Source: Chloroflexaceae bacterium (GTDB taxonomy: Bacteria; Chloroflexota; Chloroflexia; Chloroflexales; Chloroflexaceae). Taken from it: a stretch of 64,000 bases of DNA. A program made the position numbers and the translations under genes. The DNA lies in contig JANWYD010000008.1 in assembly GCA_025057155.1 (NCBI GenBank), positions 186,001 to 250,000 of the forward strand, written 5' to 3'. Every line of letters starts with the position of its first letter. Position 1 is the stretch's first letter. A model generated the notes under the pieces. The model was not told the DNA's origin. It did not search any database and saw only the letters and a program-made list of their open reading frames with translations. Below, piece after piece: positions 25,585-34,899 of this stretch.

Positions 25585-26604
25585 CTATGCCTCGGATTGC
25601 AGGCGTTTCACAAAACTCACCCAGGCCGGCTGCTTCACGAAGCCAAGAGCCTCGTTGATGCTGAGCATTCCCTGGTTACTCGATTCGTTCCAGGTCTTGA
25701 GCGTCTGGATTCCGTGACGGCGGGCGTACTCGATGGCGCACAGTTTCAGCGCCAGAGCGATGCCGCGCCGCCGGTACTCGCGGCGCACCCCGGTGAGGCC
25801 GGTGTAGAGCGTATCAGGTTCCTTTTCACTCTTCCACAGCGCACTCAACCCGACGTAGCGCTGCCCGTCTATGGCCACGAAAAAGCCCTCAGGCAGGAGA
25901 TCGCGATTCTCGAAGACATAGCGCTCAAAACTCTCTGGAGAAGGCGCGGTGAACGGTTCTGGCGAAGGAACGTCCCGGGCCAGGGTCACGTCCAGGTCGT
26001 AGAGCTTGCGACGATGCTCCGGATCGCCTTCGATTAACTCGCGCAGGGTGACGATACGGATCCCGCTGGCGAGCACTCGCTCAACGTGACCGGCGAAGGG
26101 GGCTGGATCAAATCCCGCCACCGCGAGGCGTGATTCCCACTCGCGCCGATCTTCGACGAACCCCCGCTCGGTCAGGAAGCGCATGGAGCGGGCATAGTCG
26201 CTACGGCAGTGGGCGCGAATGCGTAGCGGGTCGAGGGGCGCCAGGGCCGCCGTGACCGTCGCGTACAGCGCCCGGCCAACGCCCTGGCCCTGCCGCTCCG
26301 GGCGCACCGCCGCGAAGAAGGTGAACAGCCGTGGGTGGTACATCGTCTCTGGCTGATCGTAACTGGCAAAGCCCACCGCCTCACCCTCAGTTTCAGCGAG
26401 CCAGCGGCGGCACTTGAGATGCGGCGGTTGCCTCTGGTCATGCTCCTTCCACTCCTCGACCGATTCGGGATATTCGGGAAAGGCCGCGTTACACACGGCC
26501 ACGGCGGCGGCGTAGTCTGCCTCGCTGCCGCTAAACTCGCGGATGATCAACCCTGGCGGCGCGGCAGGAGTCTGCGCCGCGCTTTCTGTAGAAGCCTGTG
26601 ACAT
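25585..26604 (-). CDS. Tandem GNAT N-acetyltransferase
   Basis: About 339 aa with two GNAT modules. The first has the acetyl-CoA-binding motif VRPERQGQGVGRALY and the following helix; the second has GVRREYRRRGIALALKL and ends NEALGFVKQPAWVSF. Tandem GNATs often modify small amines or antibiotics, but the acceptor is not predictable. The start is uncertain: ATG 26604 (MSQASTES) or ATG 26646 (MKRPVNS); neither has a good ribosome site. A TACAAT sequence on the minus strand (26653-26658) could be a -10, which favours the shorter form. Confidence 0.85.
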   Translation of the reverse strand: MSQASTESAAQTPAAPPGLIIREFSGSEADYAAAVAVCNAAFPEYPESVEEWKEHDQRQPPHLKCRRWLAETEGEAVGFASYDQPETMYHPRLFTFFAAVRPERQGQGVGRALYATVTAALAPLDPLRIRAHCRSDYARSMRFLTERGFVEDRREWESRLAVAGFDPAPFAGHVERVLASGIRIVTLRELIEGDPEHRRKLYDLDVTLARDVPSPEPFTAPSPESFERYVFENRDLLPEGFFVAIDGQRYVGLSALWKSEKEPDTLYTGLTGVRREYRRRGIALALKLCAIEYARRHGIQTLKTWNESSNQGMLSINEALGFVKQPAWVSFVKRLQSEA

Positions 26605-26908
26605 AAGTATGGCCTGTTCAGTCCGGGAGTTAACCGGTCGCTTCATCGCCGTATTGTAGAGGCTTTCGCCCCTGGTCGCCATCGGTCACGGGTCCTGGTC
26701 TGGTTGATATAGGGAAACCGAGTTGCCCCACACCGTCCGCCTCCGGCGGGGGGGTGAGGCAAGCCTCGGAGACTTTGCGACATCCCGCTCAACCCAATGA
26801 CTGGATCTCGTCGCCCGAAACGTGGTACAGTAAACTGTGTGATGATAAAGATGCCAGGCTTTCTTGTTTGCCAACTCTACACGCATAACCTGGAACGGCA
26901 GGAACACG
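26605..26908. promoter_or_regulatory. Divergent promoter region with extended -10 at 26823-26831
   Basis: About 300 bases between the GNAT gene and the lipoprotein gene. TG-G-TACAGT at 26823-26831 is a likely extended -10 for the rightward lipoprotein gene, about 80 bases before its ATG. A TACAAT on the other strand at 26653-26658 may serve the GNAT gene. No gene is seen in between. Confidence 0.45.
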
Positions 26909-28033
26909 ATGCGACGTTCACTACTGCTGCTGATCGGGCTCCTCAGCGCGCTGCTGCTCGCCGCCTGCGGGCAACGTTTGCCCACAGCGGAGGAGATTGT
27001 TGAGCGCATGGAGGCGGCCCGCGCCGCTACCGACGATGCCCGCGCCACGGTGGTCTTCGATCTCACCACCCCCGACCGCTCCGGCCGGATGGTGGTGGAT
27101 AGCTGGATGCAGAAGACCGGTGCGAACGATGCTGCCGGTAAGCCTGTCTATCGCGCGCGGACGGAGGTGCGCGAGGCCAGTGAGGCCGGACTGGTCGGTT
27201 CGCTTATGGTCAGTGACGGCGAGACCTTCTGGCTCTACAACCCCGCCGAGAACACCGTGATCACCGGCGCTGCCAGCCAGATGCGCGAGGCCGCTGCCGC
27301 GCCCGCCGGTCCTGCGACGATGCTCCAGGACCTGATCGCCCAGGGGCTTGACGCGGTGCAACTTGAGGTGCTCGGCGCCGAAGTGGTGGCCGGCAAGAAC
27401 ACCTGGAAGGTCAAGGTCACTCCCCGGCCGGCCACGCGCGAGCAGCTTGGTCTCGATGGCCTGGTTGAAGGCTTTATGTGGGTGGATGCGGAACTGGCGC
27501 TGCCACTCAAGGCCACTTTCGACGCCAGCGACTTCGGGCGCGGCAGCATCGAGGCCCTGCGCCTCGAAACCAACACCGGCCTGAGCGCCGACCTGTTCCG
27601 CTTCACCCCGCCCCCCGGCGCTACTGTGGTGCGCGCCGAGGATCTGGCCGCGCGGGCGAAGTCCAGCGTCGCTTCGCTCGACGAGGCCCGCGCCGCGGTC
27701 AGCTTCCCCCTGCGCGAGCCGGGCTACCTGCCCGCCGGGATGGCGCTGGTCGAGGTGCGTCTCGTCGGCCCCGATGCCGTGATCCTCAACTACGCCGGCG
27801 CTGGCGGCAGTGTGAGCGTGGTGCAGAGCAGCGAGGAGATCGGCCGCGACCAGGCGCCGCCCGCCGGTAGCCAGATGCGCGCCGTGACGGTGCGTGGCGT
27901 GTCCGGCGCCCTGATCGTCGGCGCCGACGGCCGGGGCAGCCTGCTGCGCTGGGAAGAAGGTGGTCTGCGCTACGTCGTCGCCGGGGCCGTCGGCCCCGAT
28001 GAGGCGCTGAAGATTGCCGAGAGCCTGCGCTAG
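26909..28033 (+). CDS. LolA-like lipoprotein
   Basis: A secreted lipoprotein of 374 aa. The signal peptide MRRSLLLLIGLLSALLLAAC ends in a lipobox (LLAAC, Cys20). Residues 25-230 resemble the LolA/LppX fold (EIVERMEAARAATDDARATVVFDLT, LMVSDGETFWLYNPAENTV, WKVKVTPRP, FMWVDAELALPLKATF). The C-terminal 120 residues (AVSFPLREPGYLPAGMAL, AVTVRGVSGALIV) look like a DUF4367-type domain often attached to such proteins. It is probably involved in lipid or envelope handling outside the membrane. The ATG at 26909 follows AGGAA. The ABC ATPase gene starts 22 bases after its stop. Confidence 0.85.
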   Translation: MRRSLLLLIGLLSALLLAACGQRLPTAEEIVERMEAARAATDDARATVVFDLTTPDRSGRMVVDSWMQKTGANDAAGKPVYRARTEVREASEAGLVGSLMVSDGETFWLYNPAENTVITGAASQMREAAAAPAGPATMLQDLIAQGLDAVQLEVLGAEVVAGKNTWKVKVTPRPATREQLGLDGLVEGFMWVDAELALPLKATFDASDFGRGSIEALRLETNTGLSADLFRFTPPPGATVVRAEDLAARAKSSVASLDEARAAVSFPLREPGYLPAGMALVEVRLVGPDAVILNYAGAGGSVSVVQSSEEIGRDQAPPAGSQMRAVTVRGVSGALIVGADGRGSLLRWEEGGLRYVVAGAVGPDEALKIAESLR

Positions 28034-28055
28034 GGCAATCCAGCATCGCCGACCT

Positions 28056-28760
28056 ATGACCGCGACCCTCATCCGCGCCATTGCTCTTGCCCGCCGCTAC
28101 CAGATGGGCAAAACCTACGTTGACGCGCTGCGGGGCGTGGATCTCCAGGTGGCCCCCGGCGAGTTCGTGGCCCTGGTTGGCCCCAGCGGCAGCGGCAAGA
28201 GCACCCTGCTGCACCTGATCGGCGGTCTGGTACGCCCCACTGGCGGCGAGATCTGGGTCAACGGGATCGAGCTGGGCCGCAGCAGCGATCAGGAACTGGT
28301 ACGCTACCGTCGCGATACGCTCGGCTTCGTGTTCCAGAGTTTCAACCTGCTGCCCGTCAAGACCGCCTGGGAGAACGTTGCCGTCCCGCTGATGCTTGCC
28401 GGTGTGTCGCCCGAACGCCGGCGGGCGCGGGCGATGGCCCTGCTGGAGCAACTCGGCCTCGGCCACCGCGCCAACCACCGGCCCGCCGAGTTAAGCGGCG
28501 GTGAGCAACAACGGGTCGCCATCGCCCGCGCTCTGGCCAACCACCCGCGGCTGATCCTGGCCGATGAACCCACCGGCAACCTCGACAGCCGCACCGGCGG
28601 CGAGATTATGGCCCTCCTACGGAGCCTGGTACGCGACGAGGGCCTGACCCTGCTTCTCGTCACCCACGATATGAGCGTGGCTCGCTATGCCGACCGCATC
28701 GTCCATCTGCGTGACGGGGCGGTGCAGTTCGTGGAGGCAGTAGAAGCAACATCATGGTAG
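28056..28760 (+). CDS. ABC transporter ATP-binding protein (LolD/MacB type)
   Basis: A 234-aa ATPase of the lipoprotein-release/MacB class. Walker A is GPSGSGKST, the LolD-type segment FVFQSFNLLPVKTAWENV follows, the signature is LSGGEQQRVAIARAL, Walker B is LILADEPTGNLD and the switch histidine is in VTHDMSVARYADR. It is cotranscribed with the LolA-like lipoprotein gene. No FtsX/MacB-type permease is encoded next to it, so its membrane partner must be elsewhere. ATG 28056 chosen; an upstream in-frame start at 28014 would overlap the lipoprotein gene. Confidence 0.93.
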   Translation: MTATLIRAIALARRYQMGKTYVDALRGVDLQVAPGEFVALVGPSGSGKSTLLHLIGGLVRPTGGEIWVNGIELGRSSDQELVRYRRDTLGFVFQSFNLLPVKTAWENVAVPLMLAGVSPERRRARAMALLEQLGLGHRANHRPAELSGGEQQRVAIARALANHPRLILADEPTGNLDSRTGGEIMALLRSLVRDEGLTLLLVTHDMSVARYADRIVHLRDGAVQFVEAVEATSW

Positions 28761-28905
28761 ATTGCGGGTCGGGGAGGGGCGCGGGGAGGCCGGGTTACGC
28801 TCGTTGGGCCGAAGTATTGGCGCAGCCGGTGCTTCGGCCTTACTGACCTGGACGACTGTGGGAAGGATCGCCTCCCCCTGGCCAACGTGAACTGGCAGCA
28901 CTGGT

Positions 28906-29586
28906 ATGATACGCGCCCTGATCTTCGATTTTGATGGACTGATCGTTGACACCGAAACTCCGGCGCTGGAGAGCTGGCGGCGCATATATGCCGAATACGG
29001 GTTCGATCTGGGATTGCAGGAGTGGTCGGCGACGCTGGGCACGCGCCACGGTTTCGACGCCCTCGAGCACCTGATTGGTCTGGTCGGGGCCGCCGACCCT
29101 GCCCGCGCCGCCGCGCTGCGCGCCGAGAGCGCCGCCATCCGCGCGCGCCGGCGGGCTCTCAAGGACGCCATGGGGGCTGCTCAGGGCCTGTTGCCCGGCG
29201 TCATCGAGGTGCTCGACGAGGCCGAGGCGCTGGGATTGCCGTGTGCGGTGGCTTCCAGCAGCGACTATCGCTGGGTCGGGGGCTGGCTGGAGCGGCTGGG
29301 GATCGCCCGGCGCTTCGCCTGCATCCGCACCGCCGACGACGTGACGCGCACCAAGCCCGACCCGGAGCTGTTTCTCTCCGCCGCCGCGGGGCTGAAGTTG
29401 CCGCCGGAAGCCTGTCTGGTGCTCGAAGACTCGGCCAACGGCATTCTAGCCGCTCGCGCTGCGGGTTGCCCGGTGGTGGCCGTACCGGGCGCGGTAACGC
29501 GCCAGTTGCCCCTGCCGCCCGCCGATCTGACCCTGCCCTCCCTCGCCGCCATGCGCCTGGCGGACATCCTGGCAGTGTTTCAGTAG
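28906..29586 (+). CDS. HAD-superfamily phosphatase/phosphoglucomutase-like protein
   Basis: A 226-aa HAD hydrolase, subfamily IA. Motif I is DFDGLIVD (D8, D10), motif II is in VASSSDYRWV, motif III includes TKPDPELF, and motif IV is LEDSANGILAARAAG. Sequence style (GLIVDTETPALESW, KPDPELFLSAA) fits beta-phosphoglucomutase-like or sugar-phosphate phosphatases. The start ATG at 28906 leaves motif I at the normal distance. There is no ribosome site, and the ATG sits inside TGGTATGAT, which looks like an extended -10; see rejected list. Confidence 0.9.
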   Translation: MIRALIFDFDGLIVDTETPALESWRRIYAEYGFDLGLQEWSATLGTRHGFDALEHLIGLVGAADPARAAALRAESAAIRARRRALKDAMGAAQGLLPGVIEVLDEAEALGLPCAVASSSDYRWVGGWLERLGIARRFACIRTADDVTRTKPDPELFLSAAAGLKLPPEACLVLEDSANGILAARAAGCPVVAVPGAVTRQLPLPPADLTLPSLAAMRLADILAVFQ

Positions 29587-29641
29587 AACGGCTCCTCCTG
29601 GTGCAGGGCGATGCGGCGCAATTCTTCCTTTGCCGCCCATC

Positions 29642-30025
29642 TCACGGCAGCGGTCCGGGGGGCGGGGGCCAACCCCGCGCAAAATAATCCACCATGGTAA
29701 TAATCACCATAATCGCGAAGCCTATAAACGCCGCCGCGGCATAGGCCTGCGTGGCCCGCTCGCTGACCTTTACGTGCATAAAGTAGAGGACAATCAGCGT
29801 TGTCTTGGCGATGGCGATGGCCATAGCGATCGCCACGCCAAGCAGGCGCGGCAGGGCGATGAACCCCTCGATCCACCAGGCCCCTACCGTGAGCGCCATC
29901 AACGCCATCAGCGCGCCGAACACCTTGTAGTACGTCCCGCGGCTGATGTGGGTATGCCGGACATGCTCCGGGTGGACGCCGTCGCCCTGGGGGCCGTGGC
30001 TGGCAGTTGTGCTTGTCTTTGCCAT
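29642..30025 (-). CDS. Cytochrome c oxidase subunit IV
   Basis: A 127-aa protein with three hydrophobic helices (FGALMALMALTVGAWW, LLGVAIAMAIAIAKTTLIVLYF, AAAFIGFAIMVIITMVDYF) and the family motif AKTTLIVLYFMHVK. It is the last gene of the ACIII-oxidase operon and its start overlaps the stop of subunit III by one base (TGATG). It stabilises the oxidase and carries no cofactor. N-terminal histidine-rich tail of about 30 residues. Confidence 0.9.
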   Translation of the reverse strand: MAKTSTTASHGPQGDGVHPEHVRHTHISRGTYYKVFGALMALMALTVGAWWIEGFIALPRLLGVAIAMAIAIAKTTLIVLYFMHVKVSERATQAYAAAAFIGFAIMVIITMVDYFARGWPPPPGPLP

Positions 30026-30849
30026 CAGTGCACCAGATAAAACAATGGGAAGAGAAACACCCAGATAATGTCAATCAGGTGCCAGTAGAGGCCCCCGACC
30101 TCAATGGGAGTAAAATAGGTTGGCGTAATCACCCCGCGCCAGGAGATAAAAGTCAGCACCGAGACAATCGTCAGCCCGATGACCATGTGTACGGCGTGCA
30201 GACCGGTGGCGACGAAGTAGAGGAAGTAGAACAACTGATAGGGCGAGCCAGGGCCAGCCTGGGGCTGCCCGTGGCCCGCCTCGGCCCCGTGGGTGGCTGC
30301 AGCGCCCTTGCCGCCCTCGGCGCCGTGGGCCTCGGGGAAGATGAAGCTGCGTCCGGGCACCAGACATTCCTTTTCTTCGAGCCGCGCGCCGCCGGTCACC
30401 CAGGCGACCGGATTGGCCGCCCCGGCGCAGTGGGCGAACTTCTCGCCGTACTCGTAGCCCTTGATCACCAGGAAGGTCGCTCCCAGCAGGAGGGTGATCC
30501 CCAGCATCGTCAGCAGGCGCCGCCGGTCGCCCTCCTCGGCCGCGTTTACCGCCAGGGCCACCGTCAGCGAACTGACCAGCAGCACCACCGTGTTCACCGC
30601 GCCGAGAGGGGTGTTGAGATGGTGCGCCGCCTCGGCCCACACATCGGGAAAGGCCCAGCGGTAGACGATATACGCCATAAAGATCCCGCCGAACAGCATG
30701 ATTTCGGTCACCAGGAAGACCCACATCCCCAGGGTGGCCGTCTCCTTCTGCTGTTGTGCGCTCTCGAAGTGGTGCAGAAGTTCGCGCCCATGAGCCTCGT
30801 GGCCATGCTCATGGACCGGCGCCGGTTTCGCGGTTGGTGTCGTCGCCAA
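30025..30849 (-). CDS. Cytochrome c oxidase subunit III
   Basis: Seven-helix non-redox subunit of the aa3-type oxidase, about 274 aa. The start is read as TTG at 30849, because GAGGAG lies six bases upstream on the minus strand; the longer frame (GTG at 30909) would overlap the end of subunit I by 25 bases and has no ribosome site. Landmarks: LGMWVFLVTEIMLFGGIF and FYFVATGLHAVHMVIGL, ending YWHLIDIIWVFLFPLFYL. An insertion of about 70 residues rich in Gly/Ala/His (around residues 120-185) lies in a loop. It overlaps subunit IV. Confidence 0.92.
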   Translation of the reverse strand: MATTPTAKPAPVHEHGHEAHGRELLHHFESAQQQKETATLGMWVFLVTEIMLFGGIFMAYIVYRWAFPDVWAEAAHHLNTPLGAVNTVVLLVSSLTVALAVNAAEEGDRRRLLTMLGITLLLGATFLVIKGYEYGEKFAHCAGAANPVAWVTGGARLEEKECLVPGRSFIFPEAHGAEGGKGAAATHGAEAGHGQPQAGPGSPYQLFYFLYFVATGLHAVHMVIGLTIVSVLTFISWRGVITPTYFTPIEVGGLYWHLIDIIWVFLFPLFYLVH

Positions 30850-30884
30850 GGTGCGCTCCTCTACTCGTGGCTGTGCACCGCTGT

Positions 30885-32543
30885 TTACAACGGGCTTCCC
30901 GGCCGCCACTCAGCCGCGTCGCGGGCGGCGGCCTCGGGCGGATAGGCGTAGGCTTCGGTCGTTACGATAGGAATGGCCTCGAAGTTGTGGGTCGGCGGCG
31001 GCGAGGTGGTCTTCCACTCCAGGCCCGTCGCGTCCCAGGGATTGTTGCCGGCGATCCGCCCGGTCTTCAATGAGAGCAGCAGATAGATGATCGGAATCAC
31101 GAACCCTACTGCCAGCACCGTGGCCCCGGCGGACGAGAGCACATGCAGGATCTGGAACTCCTCAGGGTACACATGGTACCGGCGCGGCATGCCCAGGTAG
31201 CCCAGCACGAACTGGGGGAAGAAGGTCATGTTGAAGCCAACGAAGATGATCAGCGCCGAGATGCCGCCCCAGATTTCATTGTACATCCTGCCGGTCATCT
31301 TCGGCCACCAGTAATGGATGCCGCCCAGGTAGGCCATGATCGTGCCGCCGACCATCACGTAATGGAAGTGAGCCACCACGAAGTAGGTGTCGGTCACGTG
31401 AATGTCAATCGCCACCACGCCGAGGAAGATCCCTGTCAGCCCGCCGAGCACGAACAGGCCGATGAAGCCCAGAGCGTAGAGCATCGGCGTGCGGTAGCTG
31501 ATCGAGCCTTTGTAGAGCGTCGCCGTCCAGTTGAATACCTTGATCGCCGACGGAATGGCGATCAGCATGGTAATGAAGGAGAAGACCAGGCTGGAGTACA
31601 CCGACTGGCTGCTCACGAACATGTGGTGCCCCCAGACCAGGAAGCCCAGGATGGCGATGGCCATGCTAGAGAAGGCGATAAACTCGTAGCCGAAGATGCG
31701 CTTGCGCGAGAAGGTCGAGATCAGTTCGGAGATCACCCCGAAGGCCGGCAGGATCATGATGTACACCGCCGGGTGGGAGTAGAACCAGAAGAGATGCTGG
31801 AAGAGCAGCGGATCTCCGCCCAGGGCCGGGTCGAAGATCCCTACTCCCCACAGGCGCTCGATGGCCACCAGCAGCAGGGCAATGCCCACTACCGGCGTGG
31901 CCAGCACGATCACCAGACTGGTGGCGTACATCGCCCAGACGAACAACGGCAGCCGGAACCAGGTCAACCCCGGCGCGCGCATCTTGTGGGTGGTAGCGAT
32001 GAAGTTCACCGCTGTGGCGATGGATGAAAAACCCATAATGAAGGCGCCGGTGATCGTCAGGATGACGTTCGAGTTCGAGTAGGTGGAACTGAAGGGGGTG
32101 TAGAACGTCCAGCCGGTATCCACGCCGCCTAGCACCGCCGCGCTGAGGGCGAAGATGCCGCCGAACATGTACAGGTACCAGCTCAGCAGGTTCAGCCGGG
32201 GAAAGGCCAGGTCGCGCGCGCCGAGCATCAGCGGCAGGAGGAAGTTCCCCAGCACTGCCGGGATGGCCGGGATGAGAAAGAAGAAGATCATGATCACGCC
32301 GTGGAGCGTGAACATGCGGTTGTACACGTCCGACGACATCAGGTCGCCCTGGGGGGTGATCAGCTCGAGGCGCACAAAGGTGGCCGCCAACCCGCCCAGC
32401 AGAAAGAAGAAGTTGATAGCGAGCAGGTACAGAATAGCAATGCGTTTATGATCAACCGTAAACAGCCACGACCTGATCCACGCCCCCAGGTCCGGGGTGT
32501 CGTCGTGCAGGTAGCCGCGCTGCGGAAAGGCCGTCGTCGCCAT
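30885..32543 (-). CDS. ctaD: Cytochrome c oxidase subunit I, A2 type
   Basis: Catalytic subunit of a haem-copper oxygen reductase, 552 aa, with twelve or more helices. It binds low-spin haem and the haem-CuB centre where O2 is reduced while protons are pumped. Ligand regions: [12 protein letters not shown], the CuB motif [22 protein letters not shown] and [11 protein letters not shown]. The YSHP sequence replaces the glutamate of A1 oxidases (HPEVY) and marks an A2-type oxidase, as in Rhodothermus caa3. The subunit II gene lies just upstream with four bases between. Confidence 0.96.
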   Translation of the reverse strand: MATTAFPQRGYLHDDTPDLGAWIRSWLFTVDHKRIAILYLLAINFFFLLGGLAATFVRLELITPQGDLMSSDVYNRMFTLHGVIMIFFFLIPAIPAVLGNFLLPLMLGARDLAFPRLNLLSWYLYMFGGIFALSAAVLGGVDTGWTFYTPFSSTYSNSNVILTITGAFIMGFSSIATAVNFIATTHKMRAPGLTWFRLPLFVWAMYATSLVIVLATPVVGIALLLVAIERLWGVGIFDPALGGDPLLFQHLFWFYSHPAVYIMILPAFGVISELISTFSRKRIFGYEFIAFSSMAIAILGFLVWGHHMFVSSQSVYSSLVFSFITMLIAIPSAIKVFNWTATLYKGSISYRTPMLYALGFIGLFVLGGLTGIFLGVVAIDIHVTDTYFVVAHFHYVMVGGTIMAYLGGIHYWWPKMTGRMYNEIWGGISALIIFVGFNMTFFPQFVLGYLGMPRRYHVYPEEFQILHVLSSAGATVLAVGFVIPIIYLLLSLKTGRIAGNNPWDATGLEWKTTSPPPTHNFEAIPIVTTEAYAYPPEAAARDAAEWRPGSPL

Positions 32544-32547
32544 GGCT

Positions 32548-33909
32548 TCAGTCCCCTAGTGATTTGATGTATTCGACCAGTTGCCGCACCTGGTCGTCGC
32601 TGAGCTGGTTGCCGTAGACCGGCATCACCGGCTGGTAGCCTTCGACCACTTTCGCTGGCGCGTTGCGGATCGACTCGATCAGGTACGCCTCGTCGGCGGT
32701 GACGACGCTGCCGTCGGCCATGCGCTGCTGGGTATTGTACAACCCTTCCAGCGCCGGGCCGATCCCCGCGCCGTCGCTGCGATGGCAGCCGGCGCAGCCC
32801 AGGTTGGTAAACAGCTGCTTTCCCTGCGCCGCCAGGGCCGCGTCGAAGGGTGGAGACGCCGCGCCGCTCGTGCCGGAAGTTGTATCGCCGGCGCCGCGGC
32901 TCATCGCGCCCGTCCCGCCGTTCGACAACGACTTGATGTAGGCGATCAACTGGTTGATCTGATCTTCGCTCAGTTGGCCGGCATACGAAGGCATCACATT
33001 CTGGTAGCTGGCAACGATCTGCGCGCCGGGGTTGAGGATCGCCGTCCGCAGGTAGTTCTCGTCGGCAGTGACCACTGTGCCATCGCTCATGCGCTGCTGG
33101 GAACCGTACAATCCCTGGAGGCCGGGGCCAATCCCCGCCCCGTCCATACGGTGGCACCCGGCGCAGCCGAGGTTGGTGAAGAGTTGCTCGCCGACCAGCG
33201 CCATCGGGTCACCCTGGGCGGGAACCAGCACCGGCGGCGCGGTCGCCGCGCCGCTGCTGCCGTCGGGCAGGATGACCTCGCCCGGCGTCACCAGCCAGCG
33301 CTCGTAGTCGGCAAGGGTGAGGGCCACTACCCGGCCCACCATTAGCGAATGCTCGGTGCCGCAGTACTCGGCGCAAAAGAGGTGATACTCGCCCGGCTGG
33401 GTGGCCTCGAACCACATCGAGGTGTAGCGCCCCGGCAGCACGTCCTGCTTCACCCGAAAGGCGGGAATGTAGAAGCTGTGGATTACGTCCTGCGAAGTCA
33501 TGATCAGCCGCACCGGACGGTTGATCGGCACGTGCAACTCGTTGTTCTCTCGCTTGCCGTTGGGATGCTGTACGTGCCACATCCACTGCTTGCCGATCAC
33601 ATACACCTCAAGCGTCTGTTTCGGCGGGGTGCGCATGTGCACGTACAGGAAGGCGCCCCAGAAGAACACGCCCATCACCAGCAGCAGCGGTATGCCCGAC
33701 CAGGTCAGTTCGAGGATCAGGTTGGAATGGACCTGGTTGAGGCGGTCCACTGCCTTATTGCTGCGATGGTAGCGCACCATGAGAAAAAGAATAACGAAGG
33801 GCAGGACGCCGCCGAAGATCAGGCTCAGGCCGATCAGCACCACGTAGAGGGTGTCAAGCTGGCCGGCAAAGGTTGATGCCTGATCGGGGAACAGAGGAAA
33901 GTTGCGCAT
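32548..33909 (-). CDS. ctaC: Cytochrome c oxidase subunit II with two C-terminal haem c domains
   Basis: A 453-aa subunit that receives electrons. Two N-terminal helices (residues 20-46 and 70-90) are followed by the CuA cupredoxin domain with H144, C179, E181, C183, H187 and M190 ([12 protein letters not shown]). It then carries two cytochrome c domains: CAGCH at 249-253 with probable axial M306, and CAGCH at 372-376 with probable M429. The two domains are close copies about 123 residues apart, joined by a Gly/Ser/Thr-rich linker. Usual caa3 oxidases have one such domain. Start ATG at 33909. Confidence 0.95.
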   Translation of the reverse strand: MRNFPLFPDQASTFAGQLDTLYVVLIGLSLIFGGVLPFVILFLMVRYHRSNKAVDRLNQVHSNLILELTWSGIPLLLVMGVFFWGAFLYVHMRTPPKQTLEVYVIGKQWMWHVQHPNGKRENNELHVPINRPVRLIMTSQDVIHSFYIPAFRVKQDVLPGRYTSMWFEATQPGEYHLFCAEYCGTEHSLMVGRVVALTLADYERWLVTPGEVILPDGSSGAATAPPVLVPAQGDPMALVGEQLFTNLGCAGCHRMDGAGIGPGLQGLYGSQQRMSDGTVVTADENYLRTAILNPGAQIVASYQNVMPSYAGQLSEDQINQLIAYIKSLSNGGTGAMSRGAGDTTSGTSGAASPPFDAALAAQGKQLFTNLGCAGCHRSDGAGIGPALEGLYNTQQRMADGSVVTADEAYLIESIRNAPAKVVEGYQPVMPVYGNQLSDDQVRQLVEYIKSLGD

Positions 33910-33958
33910 ACAGCATCCTATCCGGGGCTCAAGGCGCCCGCCATCCCGTCAATGGGTC

Positions 33959-34798
33959 TTACCCCGAAGCAGCCACGGGCCCAGGGGGCGCTCCTGGCGC
34001 GCCAGGACGGCCCGAACCGCGACTCAGCAGGTACAATGACGCCAGCAGAATAATGACCGTAAGGACGCCTCCCACCCGCACCAGGGTCAGCACCAGGCCG
34101 GTATACGTGCCGGTGGCCGGGTCGAACTGGTAGCACAGCAGGAGCAACTGGTCAACCGGCGTGCCGATCTTATTGCCCGAAGCCTCGACGATCCCCAGGC
34201 GCACATCGCTGGGATTGAACTCGATACCGTAGAAGTAGCGCGCCAGGCGCCCCTCGGGCGTGAGCACCAGGATGCCCGCAGCGTGGGCATACTGGTCAAT
34301 CCGTTCGTCGTAGAAGTACGTGAAGCCCACCGCCTCGGCCAGGCCGGTGATGCTGTCCTGCGGGCCGGTGAGGAAGTGCCAGCCGGCCTTGCCTTCGGGC
34401 CGGTTGTAGCGCGAGACCACCGCCGCGCGAGTGTTGGCCGCGTTCATCGGCGTCTCGCGGGGGTCAATGCTCACGTTAACCACCTGGAAGTCGCTTCCCA
34501 CCGTGAGCGGCACCTTGTTCAGGGCTTCGACCAGACCGTTGCGCACCAGCGAGCAGAGCATCGGGCATTCGTAGTAGCCCAGGGTAAGCACCACCGGTTG
34601 CGCGCCGAAGTAGTCGCCCAGGCGCACTGCGCGGCCCTCTTCGTCTACGAAGGGCAGATCCAGCGGGATCTGCGCGCCGAGCCGTTGCTCGAAGGAGACG
34701 TTCGCCAGTGGATCCGGTCCGCTCTGCGCGCCCGCCGTTCCCGGCGCCGTCATAAGGACTATGAACAGAATGCCGGCCAGCCAGCGTGCGAATGACAT
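33959..34798 (-). CDS. SCO1/SenC-family copper chaperone
   Basis: A 279-aa thioredoxin-fold protein that delivers copper to the CuA site of oxidase subunit II. A signal peptide (MSFARWLAGILFIVLM to AGAQ) precedes the mature domain. The CxxxC motif is ECPMLC and the copper histidine is in DQYAHAAGIL. A C-terminal helix (GGVLTVIILLASLYLL) probably anchors it in the membrane. ATG 34798 is used; an in-frame start four codons earlier is possible. The location directly before subunit II fits the role. Confidence 0.93.
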   Translation of the reverse strand: MSFARWLAGILFIVLMTAPGTAGAQSGPDPLANVSFEQRLGAQIPLDLPFVDEEGRAVRLGDYFGAQPVVLTLGYYECPMLCSLVRNGLVEALNKVPLTVGSDFQVVNVSIDPRETPMNAANTRAAVVSRYNRPEGKAGWHFLTGPQDSITGLAEAVGFTYFYDERIDQYAHAAGILVLTPEGRLARYFYGIEFNPSDVRLGIVEASGNKIGTPVDQLLLLCYQFDPATGTYTGLVLTLVRVGGVLTVIILLASLYLLSRGSGRPGAPGAPPGPVAASG

Positions 34799-34812
34799 GG
34801 CGTATACCATTT

Positions 34813-34835
34813 CGGATTTTGGATTTTGAATTGCG
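34813..34835. repeat. AT-rich short tandem repeat (ATTTTGG type), site 1
   Basis: CGGATTTTGGATTTTGAA and following bases, between the sco and small-anchor genes. It is one of seven sites in this window built from the unit GGATTTT(G). It lies in non-coding DNA inside the oxidase operon. Confidence 0.7.
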
Positions 34836-34899
34836 ATACAGTTCGTCCCAATGAGACCTGATGATGATCCGTATGTGGTCGATCCAACAGGGATTGGTA

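Noticed and set aside
28902-28910. TGGTATGAT as promoter of the HAD phosphatase gene
   Set aside because: The transcript would start downstream of the ATG at 28906, which is required for the HAD motif I spacing; probably fortuitous.
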